Part shown: one piece after another, positions 14,566-21,910 of the stretch
How the letters are laid out: every line of letters starts with the position of its first letter
How positions within the stretch are numbered: position 1 is the stretch's first letter
Virus record (IMG/VR): IMGVR_UViG_3300042309_002885
Span: 1 to 64,000 of that record
Source of the DNA: a virus
Length of the DNA stretch: 64,000 nt
Strand: one strand, 5' to 3'
Position numbers and translations under genes: made by a program
Notes under the pieces: generated by a model
What the model was told of the DNA's origin: nothing
Database searches by the model: none
Seen by the model: the letters and a program-made list of their open reading frames with translations, nothing else

Positions 14566-15000
14566 GTGAGACGAAATAAAAAACATACTAAAATAAGATA
14601 TACCGGCTTATTTTTAGGTAACGATCACGAGGTTCAGAACATCTGGTCTCACGAGGAGCTAGATTATTATTCTAAAAACATCAACCCTCTAACTGAGGAA
14701 GATTTAGTAAGTGTTAGTGATGAAGGTCTTAGAGCATATAAGAATGTAAACAATTATAGTATAATGTATGTAAATGGTAAGAGAGAGCTTGGTCCTATTA
14801 TAACTATACCTGAACCGCATCCATTGTTTAATTGTCATTACATTTACAGCGAGGAAGAATTTGACTTTGGAAGAATGCAGGGCGTTACCAAAGATCACCC
14901 AATAAATGATGCTATTGAAGTAATTATGGATCAAGTTGGTCCGTTTTTTGATAGTATTGAATATGTAGATGTAACCAATAGATACACTGAAGAGCAATGA
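14566..15000 (+). CDS. MRY/PExHPLFN family protein, member 4
   Basis: 144 residues from GTG 14566. The MRY start is replaced by MRRNKK, with IRYTGLF ten residues later. DEGLRAYKN precedes IPEPHPLFNCHYIYS. The last four bases (ATGA) are the start of member 5, so the two are translationally coupled. Confidence 0.7.
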   Translation: MRRNKKHTKIRYTGLFLGNDHEVQNIWSHEELDYYSKNINPLTEEDLVSVSDEGLRAYKNVNNYSIMYVNGKRELGPIITIPEPHPLFNCHYIYSEEEFDFGRMQGVTKDHPINDAIEVIMDQVGPFFDSIEYVDVTNRYTEEQ

Positions 15001-15314
15001 GATACGCGCTAATAGATTTAAGAGGTACATCTATCGTTAATTGTTACAATCACAACGTTACAGTTGAGCATTTGACTAAGTGGGGAGGTAAAAAAATAAC
15101 GCTAGGCAACCGAACTGTAAGACCTATAAAACATGAGGACGGGGTAATAGAATATAAGTTCTCTGAAGCATCATACTCTTTCTTTTTGCCCGAAGCTCAT
15201 CCACTATATAACAGCGCAGTACTTTTTAACTCCTTTAATTTTCCTATAAACGGACAATCGCAACTAAAAGCTAAAAATGCTGTTGGCGATCATTTAAGAC
15301 AACTAAGACACTAG
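14997..15314 (+). CDS. MRY/PExHPLFN family protein, member 5
   Basis: 105 residues, MRYALIDLRG start, EDGVIEYKF then LPEAHPLYNSAVLFN. Coupled to member 4 by an ATGA overlap. Confidence 0.75.
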   Translation: MRYALIDLRGTSIVNCYNHNVTVEHLTKWGGKKITLGNRTVRPIKHEDGVIEYKFSEASYSFFLPEAHPLYNSAVLFNSFNFPINGQSQLKAKNAVGDHLRQLRH

Positions 15315-15348
15315 TTCTAGCGCTGAAGCTATATTATTTAAGTCGCAA

Positions 15349-15357
15349 GACTAAATA
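15349..15357 (+). promoter_or_regulatory. Late-type element GACTAAATA
   Basis: 14 nt to GTG 15363; begins the five-gene coupled run 15363-16948. Confidence 0.6.
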
Positions 15358-15362
15358 TGTAA

Positions 15363-15635
15363 GTGAGATACAGGTTGCTTGATAAGTTTAATGAGTCTAT
15401 ATCCGCTAACAACGATATATACCCTGATGATTTTGTTGATGCTGCGGCAGAATTAAACGAATATAAAACATCTAGGGACTTGGTGAGGTTTATGAAGAGT
15501 GATACCATCACCTTTTATTTTGTACCAGAAACTCATCCGCTGTTTAATTATGGTTTAGACTTTGATATGAGTGATGAAGCACACGAACAACTTCAAAGGG
15601 TTATTGATAAACAACTAAAATTAATATCTAAATGA
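15363..15635 (+). CDS. MRY/PExHPLFN family protein, member 6 (shortest)
   Basis: 90 residues with GTG start; MRYRLLDKFN, then FYFVPETHPLFNYGLDFD. The minimal version of the domain: an N-terminal strand, a short linker, the signature and a C-terminal helix. Confidence 0.75.
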   Translation: MRYRLLDKFNESISANNDIYPDDFVDAAAELNEYKTSRDLVRFMKSDTITFYFVPETHPLFNYGLDFDMSDEAHEQLQRVIDKQLKLISK

Positions 15636-15952
15636 GATACACAAGTTTAGAAAAAATTAGTGGTACTACTGTAGCTAATAAGCAGCTGGTTACCTCGGAG
15701 TATTTCAAGAAAAAAGCCACAAAAGACAAGCACCCAACTCCAGCAGCTGATGGTATTATATACTATATGCCATATACTGATCTCGCTACTATTTACGTAC
15801 CTGAAACTCACCCTCTCTTCAATTATCCTATGCTGGTGTTTTCAGACGGGTATGCAAAGATTCACAGAGACAGAGTATATAAGGGTGGTACTACTCTAGG
15901 TAACGATATGATGGTTATGCTAAATAAATTTGGTGATAGTTTAACTGTATGA
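15632..15952 (+). CDS. MRY/PExHPLFN family protein, member 7
   Basis: 106 residues; MRYTSLEKIS, ADGIIYYMP, then YVPETHPLFNYPMLVF. ATGA overlap with the genes on both sides. Confidence 0.75.
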   Translation: MRYTSLEKISGTTVANKQLVTSEYFKKKATKDKHPTPAADGIIYYMPYTDLATIYVPETHPLFNYPMLVFSDGYAKIHRDRVYKGGTTLGNDMMVMLNKFGDSLTV

Positions 15953-16296
15953 GATATTCCGCTTTATATATAATTCCCGGTCGTGATGAGCGTAATGAGG
16001 ATAGATACGTTATTCACGATAGTGGAGGAATTTTACATAGAGCGGAAGATCTCACAAAAGGCTATGGCGCTGTAGTGAATAAGTTTATAGAGGATGATGA
16101 GGGGTTGAGGTTGTTTTATAGCACGAGGAATAACAGAAAATCAATCATCGTACCTGAACACCATCCATTGTTCAACTTAGGTCCATTAACACAGGATGGT
16201 TTTGAGGTCATTGGGGATTATATAAGGGATGATATAGATGAAATGCTGAGGATATATGTAGATAGGCTATTAGAGAAATTAAATAACATGGTATGA
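15949..16296 (+). CDS. MRY/PExHPLFN family protein, member 8
   Basis: 115 residues; MRYSALYIIP, DEGLRLFYS, VPEHHPLFNLGPL. The C-terminal helix is amphipathic (DIDEMLRIYVDRLLEKL). Coupled by ATGA on both sides. Confidence 0.75.
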   Translation: MRYSALYIIPGRDERNEDRYVIHDSGGILHRAEDLTKGYGAVVNKFIEDDEGLRLFYSTRNNRKSIIVPEHHPLFNLGPLTQDGFEVIGDYIRDDIDEMLRIYVDRLLEKLNNMV

Positions 16297-16649
16297 GGTA
16301 CTCTTATATACAAATAACTGGCACTTTGTATCAGCCATACTTCTATGTAAACGATGCGACTAATTCTGTTGTTGAATATATAAAAAGAGAATTTAAGAGT
16401 GTAGGTGTGGTAGAAGGTATTGAAATGTATCTTGAGAAAGAGTTTTCTAGAGCTGCTCTCGTTCCAGAGACACATCCGTTGTTTAATTGTAATGTAATAT
16501 ATAGTGTAAGCAAGTCATCTGATTTCTCGACAGAGGGTGTGGGCACGACAGAGCAATACAGCAATATGAATAGGATGATCGAGAGTGTGTATATATACAA
16601 GCTTGTAGATTTAGTAGAAACAGACCGCTCAAAGAATAAAAAGCCATGA
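16293..16649 (+). CDS. MRY/PExHPLFN family protein, member 9
   Basis: 118 residues; MRYSYIQITG, VEGIEMYLE, VPETHPLFNCNVIYS. ATGA overlap with the next gene. Confidence 0.75.
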   Translation: MRYSYIQITGTLYQPYFYVNDATNSVVEYIKREFKSVGVVEGIEMYLEKEFSRAALVPETHPLFNCNVIYSVSKSSDFSTEGVGTTEQYSNMNRMIESVYIYKLVDLVETDRSKNKKP

Positions 16650-16948
16650 GACAATCCGCAATACTAACATCATTTGCTATAAGCTCTGGCACTATAAGAG
16701 CTATGTCTAGTACAGAGTATAGAGAGAAAGATATACGGCTAGATATGAATAAAAGTAACTACAAGGGTAAGTTTGAGGATGGTACAGAGTTATATGCAGG
16801 TATAAATAGCTATTATTATATAGTACCTGAGTCAAGCCCTCTCTTTAATTTTTACTTAGTTCCTGAAAATTTGCAAAGTATAGAGAGAAAAAATTATCTT
16901 AATTTTCATAAGGACATTAGACAAATGGTAGTTGACATGACTACATAA
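16646..16948 (+). CDS. MRY/PExHPLFN family protein, member 10
   Basis: 100 residues; start MRQSAILTS (Y to Q), EDGTELYAG, VPESSPLFNFYLV with histidine replaced by serine. Last of the coupled run. Confidence 0.7.
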   Translation: MRQSAILTSFAISSGTIRAMSSTEYREKDIRLDMNKSNYKGKFEDGTELYAGINSYYYIVPESSPLFNFYLVPENLQSIERKNYLNFHKDIRQMVVDMTT

Positions 16949-16988
16949 TAGTTTGTTGATGAAATAGTTTTTGTATCGCTCTAGTAAG

Positions 16989-17006
16989 GGAACTCTCATA
17001 CAATAA
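16989..17006 (+). promoter_or_regulatory. Early-type element GGAACTCTCATACAATAA
   Basis: 22 nt to ATG 17011; restarts the early-type cassette after the MRY run. Confidence 0.7.
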
Positions 17007-17010
17007 GCGT

Positions 17011-17265
17011 ATGAAAGAAAGAAAGCCTACTAAGAGAGATATTGCTAAGATTCTAGGTCGTCGCGTTGGTGGGTGGAATGACAAGCGCACCGATCATAAT
17101 CGTATTAAGCTTACTGATCAACTCTCGCACAATACTATGATGCGTCTAGATAGTGAACTACACTGCATGTTCGAAGACTATAACTTCTGTATAGGGGATG
17201 TTATCTGGAAGTCTCACTTTGGTGGTAAGCGAGTTGTTACCGCAATCAGATATTGGAAGAAGTAA
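17011..17265 (+). CDS. Small basic hypothetical protein
   Basis: 84 residues, strongly basic (MKERKPTKRDIAKILGRR). The beginning resembles a DNA-binding helix region; no family recognised. Confidence 0.6.
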   Translation: MKERKPTKRDIAKILGRRVGGWNDKRTDHNRIKLTDQLSHNTMMRLDSELHCMFEDYNFCIGDVIWKSHFGGKRVVTAIRYWKK

Positions 17266-17266
17266 A

Positions 17267-17284
17267 GGAACACAGATAGAATAA
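17267..17284 (+). promoter_or_regulatory. Early-type element GGAACACAGATAGAATAA
   Basis: 27 nt to ATG 17294, the longest spacing among copies that directly precede a gene. Confidence 0.55.
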
Positions 17285-17293
17285 ATAACAAAA

Positions 17294-17566
17294 ATGAAAG
17301 CACAACCGATCAACGCAGACTACATCTTCTTCCTAGACGATCTTGAACTCTATCAACTCGATCCATACAAGCTTATAGGAGGTGCTGAGATGATCTCCAA
17401 GCTAAATGTAAAGACATGGACAAGAGTTAATGTCGCTACAGGAGAGGATGTCAATGAGCTTGTTAAGGCTAATGTTCCTGTTATGCAGAAAGGTAATTGG
17501 TTTGCAGTAGGAGGAAGCTTCCCTAAAGATCATGCCTATCCAGCTATCATTGGAACTAAGGTATAA
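17294..17566 (+). CDS. Hypothetical protein
   Basis: 90 residues; aromatic, acidic N-terminus (YIFFLDDLELYQLDPYKL), Gly-rich end. No family recognised. Followed seven bases later by a small basic ORF. Confidence 0.6.
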   Translation: MKAQPINADYIFFLDDLELYQLDPYKLIGGAEMISKLNVKTWTRVNVATGEDVNELVKANVPVMQKGNWFAVGGSFPKDHAYPAIIGTKV

Positions 17567-17572
17567 TGAGGC

Positions 17573-17719
17573 ATGAAGAAGATCAAACAACGAACCTTCG
17601 ATTACTCTCCGATTGCTCTTAGAGCTCTAACACGCCACAAGCTTGCTCCTCCTACGAAGTTCTTTACAGATAGGAAGAAGCAACAGTCTAAGGCCGCATG
17701 CAGACATAAGGAACACTGA
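17573..17719 (+). CDS. Small basic hypothetical protein ending in KEH
   Basis: A 48-residue ORF (MKKIKQRTFDYSPIALRALT...), very basic. The last codons AAG-GAA-CAC-TGA are the early element of the next gene, so the ORF reads into a promoter. Confidence 0.5.
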   Translation: MKKIKQRTFDYSPIALRALTRHKLAPPTKFFTDRKKQQSKAACRHKEH

Positions 17720-17727
17720 TATAATAA
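17710..17727 (+). promoter_or_regulatory. Early-type element GGAACACTGATATAATAA
   Basis: 22 nt to ATG 17732; the stop of the preceding ORF is the TGA inside the element. Confidence 0.7.
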
Positions 17728-17731
17728 ACAT

Positions 17732-17908
17732 ATGGAAATCGACACCGTTGAACAAACTATTGAGAAGCTGATGACAACTATCAACAAGCTTACTGCAGTG
17801 ACGCATACAGCTATCGATCATATCGATTGCGATACAAAGAGCAAAGAGCGTATGGAGCTCCGTGACCAACTCCTCGATATTCTCAAGTATCATCACGCAC
17901 AGTACTAA
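17732..17908 (+). CDS. Small coiled-coil protein, paralogue of 19446 and 23027
   Basis: A 58-residue ORF: MEIDTVEQTIEKLMTTINKL, and near the end ELRDQLLDIL. The gene at 19446 shares nearly identical ends (GTVEQTIEKL, ELRDQLLDILK), and the one at 23027 shares the middle. Probably a short helical hairpin. Confidence 0.6.
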   Translation: MEIDTVEQTIEKLMTTINKLTAVTHTAIDHIDCDTKSKERMELRDQLLDILKYHHAQY

Positions 17909-17914
17909 ACTAAA

Positions 17915-17932
17915 GGAACATCAATACAATTA
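17915..17932 (+). promoter_or_regulatory. Early-type element GGAACATCAATACAATTA
   Basis: 21 nt to ATG 17936. Confidence 0.65.
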
Positions 17933-17935
17933 GGT

Positions 17936-18079
17936 ATGAAAGAGATGTTCATAGTGATTGTCGGAGAGGGAGATGAGAAGTTCAGCGTGTATTACGATGA
18001 CTATGGTAATGCCGCAGAGTGTGCTCTAAGTTATAGAGAGCAGGGACAAAAGGTAAGGGTTGAGACAAAGGAACACTGA
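17936..18079 (+). CDS. Small alpha/beta hypothetical protein ending in KEH
   Basis: A 47-residue ORF: MFIVIVGEGDEKFSVYYD, then a helix with AAECALSYREQG and a strand KVRVE. Same compact beta-beta-alpha-beta style as the genes at 12064 and 24204. Its C-terminus is made by the next element. Confidence 0.5.
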   Translation: MKEMFIVIVGEGDEKFSVYYDDYGNAAECALSYREQGQKVRVETKEH

Positions 18080-18087
18080 TACAATAA
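18070..18087 (+). promoter_or_regulatory. Early-type element GGAACACTGATACAATAA
   Basis: 22 nt to ATG 18092; contains the upstream TGA. Confidence 0.7.
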
Positions 18088-18091
18088 GAGT

Positions 18092-18277
18092 ATGAAACAG
18101 GACATCGACACTACATTTACTGTTACCTGGAAGTCGGTAACGAAAAGAGACCGGAAGACAGTTATGTTCAGCAAGCAGAGTGATGCAGAGGAATTCTACA
18201 AATTGAAGAAAGATAAAGACAGATTTCCTGCTCTCTACATTACTGAAAAGATCACCTCTACACGCCTACTGAAATAA
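18092..18277 (+). CDS. Small hypothetical protein, paralogue of the gene at 12064
   Basis: 61 residues; shares VTWKS, an acidic helix DAEEFYKLK, and the ending PALYITEKITSTRLLK with the 12064 product. Confidence 0.65.
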   Translation: MKQDIDTTFTVTWKSVTKRDRKTVMFSKQSDAEEFYKLKKDKDRFPALYITEKITSTRLLK

Positions 18278-18279
18278 AA

Positions 18280-18297
18280 GGAACACCAATATAATTA
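18280..18297 (+). promoter_or_regulatory. Early-type element GGAACACCAATATAATTA
   Basis: 21 nt to ATG 18301, which opens a 14-codon ORF rather than the main gene. Confidence 0.65.
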
Positions 18298-18300
18298 GGT

Positions 18301-18345
18301 ATGGATACCGAAAAAAGGACTCGAACGAACTATGAATCAATGTAA
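18301..18345 (+). CDS. 14-residue upstream ORF, candidate leader peptide
   Basis: MDTEKRTRTNYESM then TAA. It occupies the exact start position set by the early element and overlaps, in another frame, the start of the 89-residue gene at 18332. Translation of that gene could depend on reinitiation. The ORF could also be the result of a frameshift at the start of one longer gene. Confidence 0.4.
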   Translation: MDTEKRTRTNYESM

Positions 18346-18601
18346 CGACCCAGACCACGGCGCAATAAATGCCGAAAGAGCTGAATCAAGAGGATTGCGT
18401 AAAGCATGGGTAGAACTTGATGATAAAAGGCAAGACTTAGAGAAGCAATTATCCGCAATCACCGAGCAACGCGACAAACTAGCAGAGGAACTCAAAGAAG
18501 CTCAGGACACAATAGGTCTGATGCTTAAGGATAGTTCATGCTGCACGATTCCGCGATATACCAAAGAAAATCTAATCATTCAAACAGGAGAGGAACTCTG
18601 A
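18332..18601 (+). CDS. Coiled-coil protein
   Basis: 89 residues; a coiled coil at about 25-65 (ELDDKRQDLEKQLSAITEQR), then a Cys pair (SSCCT). Start ATG 18332 lies 31 nt after the promoter-set start and inside the upstream 14-codon ORF. Ends EEL-stop in the next element. Confidence 0.6.
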   Translation: MNQCNDPDHGAINAERAESRGLRKAWVELDDKRQDLEKQLSAITEQRDKLAEELKEAQDTIGLMLKDSSCCTIPRYTKENLIIQTGEEL

Positions 18602-18609
18602 TATAATAA
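18592..18609 (+). promoter_or_regulatory. Early-type element GGAACTCTGATATAATAA
   Basis: 24 nt to ATG 18616; overlaps the upstream stop. Confidence 0.7.
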
Positions 18610-18615
18610 CAACAC

Positions 18616-18813
18616 ATGACCAACGAATACAATAACCTGATTGATGGGCTTAAGAAAGTGCTTGAAGCTAATGGCTACCGCAAAGGAACTAAAGCTGCTC
18701 GTACATGCGAATATAGCTTCCTTCAAGGAGCAGCTGTAGCGAATCCCGAGCTGATTAAGAAGCATCCGATGATCTATATCAGCATTGTGTCAGGACGTTC
18801 AATCCTTGACTAG
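18616..18813 (+). CDS. Small hypothetical protein
   Basis: 65 residues (MTNEYNNLIDGLKKVLEANG...), mixed helical; ends one base before the next ATG. Conserved-looking but no family recognised. Confidence 0.6.
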   Translation: MTNEYNNLIDGLKKVLEANGYRKGTKAARTCEYSFLQGAAVANPELIKKHPMIYISIVSGRSILD

Positions 18814-18814
18814 T

Positions 18815-18949
18815 ATGAGTAGTTCAGCAAAGAGTAAAGGCGGCGTCAAAACCGTTCAATGGTGGAAGCATCTACGCAAGTACTGGAGACGAGTACAGAA
18901 TAAACGTGTGCGTAAGGATGGTAAGAAGGAAATACAGAAGGAACTCTGA
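18815..18949 (+). CDS. Small very basic protein ending in KEL
   Basis: A 44-residue ORF with Trp and Arg/Lys clusters (TVQWWKHLRKYWRRVQNKRV). The charge suggests nucleic-acid or membrane binding. Starts one base after the previous stop; its stop is in the next early element. Confidence 0.5.
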   Translation: MSSSAKSKGGVKTVQWWKHLRKYWRRVQNKRVRKDGKKEIQKEL

Positions 18950-18957
18950 TAGAATAA
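18940..18957 (+). promoter_or_regulatory. Early-type element GGAACTCTGATAGAATAA
   Basis: 22 nt to ATG 18962. Confidence 0.7.
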
Positions 18958-18961
18958 GCAT

Positions 18962-19189
18962 ATGAGAAAATACAAACCATGGAACCTATCAAATCGTTAT
19001 GGTGTAAGTCATTACGAAGTTCCTGATGACTTTGTTAGAGACGATTACCTGAAACGATACGATACAGTAGATGTTGTACAGGTGAATACTGATGGAACTC
19101 GTACGTCTTATCCAATGAATCATCGCGTTCTTGCAGAATGCCTAGGAAGAGATCAGTTTGAAAGTGTAGGTTGTTGGAAGGAACTCTGA
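18962..19189 (+). CDS. Hypothetical protein ending in KEL
   Basis: 75 residues; aromatic and charged N-terminus (MRKYKPWNLSNRYGVSHYEV). No family recognised. Confidence 0.6.
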   Translation: MRKYKPWNLSNRYGVSHYEVPDDFVRDDYLKRYDTVDVVQVNTDGTRTSYPMNHRVLAECLGRDQFESVGCWKEL

Positions 19190-19197
19190 TAGAATAA
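19180..19197 (+). promoter_or_regulatory. Early-type element GGAACTCTGATAGAATAA
   Basis: Identical to the copy at 18940; 22 nt to ATG 19202. Confidence 0.7.
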
Positions 19198-19201
19198 GAG
19201 T

Positions 19202-19423
19202 ATGACCGAAGAATACATTCGCACCACCCTGCAGGTTCATCTTGAGAATGGTGATTCATTTACCACAGGTTTCAACTTGACGCCTGAGATGTTCAAGGGC
19301 AAGACAGTTCAAGAGATCGTTGATAGCTACTATGTCAATAGGAACTATTACACTCACGACGAAATCGCACACCGCATCACTCATGTTGATATACTTGGTG
19401 TAGCGGATGTGATTACTGCATAA
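19202..19423 (+). CDS. Hypothetical protein
   Basis: 73 residues; beta-rich start (IRTTLQVHLENGDSFTTGF) then helix. No family recognised. Confidence 0.6.
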   Translation: MTEEYIRTTLQVHLENGDSFTTGFNLTPEMFKGKTVQEIVDSYYVNRNYYTHDEIAHRITHVDILGVADVITA

Positions 19424-19441
19424 GGAACACCGATATAATAA
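19424..19441 (+). promoter_or_regulatory. Early-type element GGAACACCGATATAATAA
   Basis: 22 nt to ATG 19446, directly after the upstream stop. Confidence 0.7.
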
Positions 19442-19445
19442 ACAT

Positions 19446-19655
19446 ATGGAAGTCGGCACCGTTGAACAAACTATTGAGAAGCTGAACGCTCTGATGAATA
19501 GAGTTAACCAGCTCGATGATCTTTTTGAGACTGCTAAAGCAGAAGACGATCGCTGTACTGCGAACATGTGTCAGCTTGAGATCGATGAGATCACCGCAAC
19601 ACTCGATAAGCTAAATAAGGAACTCCGTGACCAACTCCTCGATATTCTCAAGTAA
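19446..19655 (+). CDS. Small coiled-coil protein, paralogue of 17732 and 23027
   Basis: 69 residues. The first and last ten residues match the 17732 product; the middle (LNALMNRVNQLDDLFETAKA) matches the 23027 product. It therefore links the three-member family, as expected from recombination between copies. Confidence 0.65.
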   Translation: MEVGTVEQTIEKLNALMNRVNQLDDLFETAKAEDDRCTANMCQLEIDEITATLDKLNKELRDQLLDILK

Positions 19656-19679
19656 CATCACGCACAGTATTAAACTAAA

Positions 19680-19697
19680 GGAACTCTAATATAATAG
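19680..19697 (+). promoter_or_regulatory. Early-type element GGAACTCTAATATAATAG
   Basis: 24 nt to ATG 19704. Confidence 0.7.
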
Positions 19698-19703
19698 GGC
19701 ATC

Positions 19704-19895
19704 ATGAAAGTATATACACTGACAGGCTTTGGCCAAGAAGAAGGTGAGATAGTATTGGGTGTTTATTCAAGCGAAGCGAAAGCAGATCTGCAGAAAGAAA
19801 AGTATATCGATAAGAAAGTTAAAAGCTACAAATTCGATTACTATACCATTCAAGAGAGGGCTCTTGACGCAGAAGCAGATGATGATCATCTTTGA
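19704..19895 (+). CDS. Small alpha/beta hypothetical protein
   Basis: 63 residues: MKVYTLTGFGQEEGEIVLGV, then a helix and a strand, with a very acidic C-terminus (DAEADDDHL). Similar in style to other small regulatory-sized proteins here; no family recognised. Confidence 0.6.
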   Translation: MKVYTLTGFGQEEGEIVLGVYSSEAKADLQKEKYIDKKVKSYKFDYYTIQERALDAEADDDHL

Positions 19896-19904
19896 TCACA
19901 ATAA

Positions 19905-19922
19905 GGAACATCAATATAAAAA
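19905..19922 (+). promoter_or_regulatory. Early-type element GGAACATCAATATAAAAA
   Basis: 22 nt to ATG 19927; the -10 is degraded (TATAAA). Confidence 0.55.
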
Positions 19923-19926
19923 GAGT

Positions 19927-20100
19927 ATGAACACATCCACGAAGATCGAAACACTCCAAGAGGTCAAAGAGAGACAATCAATGTGGCTTCCATGGATGGA
20001 AGAGAGTATAAAAGGATTGACACTAACCTCTCTGGTAGAGACAACTACTAAGGTACTGCCGTTCGGTAGATATCTGCTATCGATTACACCGGTAGACTAA
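19927..20100 (+). CDS. Small hypothetical protein
   Basis: 57 residues (MNTSTKIETLQEVKERQSMW...). Start decided by the promoter; a longer frame from 19759 overlaps the previous gene out of frame. Ends inside the late-type element of the next gene. Confidence 0.5.
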   Translation: MNTSTKIETLQEVKERQSMWLPWMEESIKGLTLTSLVETTTKVLPFGRYLLSITPVD

Positions 20101-20103
20101 ATA
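20095..20103 (+). promoter_or_regulatory. Late-type element GACTAAATA
   Basis: 14 nt to GTG 20109; overlaps the stop of the preceding gene. Confidence 0.6.
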
Positions 20104-20108
20104 AGTGA

Positions 20109-20456
20109 GTGAGATACTCAGGTGTAACAGTGTATGGAGAGCTAGGACCCCTTGGCGGTTTCTATATAGTCATCGATACTAAAGATGGTACAGAGCAAGC
20201 GCTTGAGTATGAGGACTACGATGAAGCTGATTTTTATAAGGAAACAGATGAAGGTGTAAGGATATACACTATGAGTAATCATCCAGATCAGTCATACAGC
20301 GTACCACCAAGAGTATTCTTCTTACCAGAGACACACCCACTGTTCAATCTATATAGAATAGAATTAAGTAACGATCTATTTGAGTTTCTTAAACCACCTC
20401 GCGGAAAAGTTATTGATGCTAGTGTAACAGAAGAGCTATTGGCTATGATTAAATAA
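20109..20456 (+). CDS. MRY/PExHPLFN family protein, member 11
   Basis: 115 residues, GTG start; MRYSGVTVYG, DEGVRIYTM, FLPETHPLFNLYRIEL. Has an acidic segment (YEDYDEADFY) in the variable middle. Confidence 0.75.
   Translation: MRYSGVTVYGELGPLGGFYIVIDTKDGTEQALEYEDYDEADFYKETDEGVRIYTMSNHPDQSYSVPPRVFFLPETHPLFNLYRIELSNDLFEFLKPPRGKVIDASVTEELLAMIK
20447..20455 (+). promoter_or_regulatory. Late-type element GATTAAATA
   Basis: 15 nt to ATG 20462, overlapping the end of member 11. Confidence 0.5.
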
Positions 20457-20461
20457 GAGAG

Positions 20462-20764
20462 ATGAGACGAATCCTTATTGAGACATCTATTAACTTCAAG
20501 CATATAGCTCCTGTCGGTGCTCGTTCACCGCTTGACGATATGTCGCAACATACAGCAACATCGCTTGTTAAAAGATATGATAACGGCATAGAGTTATATA
20601 GAGCTCCTTTCGATCGCTTTTTAATTACTATACCTGAACCACATCCACTGTTCGGACTTTACGCGCTATCCTATAATCGCAATGACTATATAGGAGATAT
20701 CTTTTCTAAAGAGAAACAGGAAGCTATTAAAGGAGTGGTGCGAGATGTTTTAACAACTAAATAA
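20462..20764 (+). CDS. MRY/PExHPLFN family protein, member 12
   Basis: 100 residues; start MRRILIETS, DNGIELYRA, IPEPHPLFGLYAL (N replaced by G). Confidence 0.7.
   Translation: MRRILIETSINFKHIAPVGARSPLDDMSQHTATSLVKRYDNGIELYRAPFDRFLITIPEPHPLFGLYALSYNRNDYIGDIFSKEKQEAIKGVVRDVLTTK
20755..20763 (+). promoter_or_regulatory. Late-type element AACTAAATA
   Basis: 15 nt to ATG 20770, overlapping the stop of member 12. Confidence 0.55.
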
Positions 20765-20769
20765 GAGAT

Positions 20770-21093
20770 ATGAGATACTCTGCTTACTTATTGAATATGT
20801 TTTATGACTCTGATTTAGAAGCTATCTATTCAGGTTTAGGTACTATTGAAAAATATAAGAAGCGTTGGTTTAAGGTTACATCAGAAAAGGATGGTATGAT
20901 ACTCATGACAGGAAGTGCTAAGCATGGCTATCGTAAAGCTGTTCTTGTACCAGAGACACACCCTATGTTTAATGGAGGAATGTTTGATGAAGGTAGTAGT
21001 TACCTTAAAGGCAACACTATTAAGGTTAAGATCAAAAATAAATTAAATGACTTAATGTCAAAAGAAGTAATAAATGCGTTCTTTAGCTCCTAA
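20770..21093 (+). CDS. MRY/PExHPLFN family protein, member 13
   Basis: 107 residues; MRYSAYLLNM, KDGMILMTG, VPETHPMFNGGMF. Confidence 0.75.
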   Translation: MRYSAYLLNMFYDSDLEAIYSGLGTIEKYKKRWFKVTSEKDGMILMTGSAKHGYRKAVLVPETHPMFNGGMFDEGSSYLKGNTIKVKIKNKLNDLMSKEVINAFFSS

Positions 21094-21096
21094 ATA
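21088..21096 (+). promoter_or_regulatory. Late-type element TCCTAAATA
   Basis: 15 nt to ATG 21103, overlapping the stop of member 13. Confidence 0.5.
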
Positions 21097-21102
21097 AGTG
21101 AG

Positions 21103-21438
21103 ATGAGATACTCTGCTATAACCATATACAATGCATCTACAATTGCAGTATTTGCAATAGGAGTAACTTTTAGATCCCTTGTTTCGAAGACAATGAATAA
21201 AGTAGGTAGTGCAAATGGTATAGATTTTTATAACAAGAAAGATCATAATCTGTTAGCGTTTATACCCGAAACTCACCCTCTGTACAATATAAGCGTCATA
21301 AAAGAAGCACATACTAAAAGTAATAAAGGCTATGTTACTAGTGATTTGATAGGTACTTACCAGCAATATAACAATATAATGTACATGGTAAAGGATATAT
21401 ATCTCAAGGATATTGATATGTTAATCAACAAGTATTGA
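21103..21438 (+). CDS. MRY/PExHPLFN family protein, member 14
   Basis: 111 residues; MRYSAITIYN, ANGIDFYNK, IPETHPLYNISVI. Last of this sub-array; a non-coding stretch of about 140-200 bp follows. Confidence 0.75.
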   Translation: MRYSAITIYNASTIAVFAIGVTFRSLVSKTMNKVGSANGIDFYNKKDHNLLAFIPETHPLYNISVIKEAHTKSNKGYVTSDLIGTYQQYNNIMYMVKDIYLKDIDMLINKY

Positions 21439-21578
21439 GACAAAAACACACTGAAAAAATAAGAAAAACATTGTATTTTTCTGAAATAACATAGTAATAG
21501 TATCACCGTGACGAAATAGTTTCCCCGATGCTATAGTAAGGGTAATCCTACATAGATAAAGGAGTTCCTTAAGAACAA

Positions 21579-21671
21579 TGAGGAAATACAAAAGAACAGA
21601 GATAGTAGGAAATACAGAAATCAAAGGAACTTTGGTAAAATATAGGTATGCTAAGCATGACCATCACTGAA
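21579..21671 (+). CDS. Possible 30-residue ORF
   Basis: MRKYKRTEIVGNTEIKG onward, preceded by AAGGAG at 13 nt. It overlaps an early element and the next ORF in another frame. Only weak support; the rest of 21439-21647 shows no other gene. Confidence 0.2.
21626..21643 (+). promoter_or_regulatory. Early-type element GGAACTTTGGTAAAATAT
   Basis: 22 nt to ATG 21648; -10 degenerate (TAAAAT). Confidence 0.5.
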
Positions 21672-21900
21672 ATAGTCGGAAAGAAAGTAATGCACGGTTC
21701 TCCAGGTTACGAAAACCAAGAGACAATCAAACAAATCACTATTAAATAAGGATACAGTAGAGATTGAGTTCGAGTCGCAGGCATACACACAGATGGCACC
21801 AGCAGAGTTCGAGTATATGCTCCGTTACGCCGGGCGGGAACTCAATTACAAAGAGAAGACGCACGGTGGCATGAGCCGCATCAGCTTCTGCGAGCAGTGA
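21648..21900 (+). pseudogene. Small gene apparently split by a +1 frameshift
   Basis: An ORF from ATG 21648 (MLSMTITEIVGKKVMHG) stops after 33 residues at TAA 21747-21749. Skipping the T at 21747 opens the +1 frame through KDTVEIEFESQAY to TGA 21900 for about 50 more residues. Both parts have protein-like composition, and the second lacks its own promoter; its first ATG is at 21792. This could be a disrupted gene, a sequencing error or programmed +1 frameshifting at AAA-TAA-G. Confidence 0.5.
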
Positions 21901-21910
21901 GAAAATAAAA

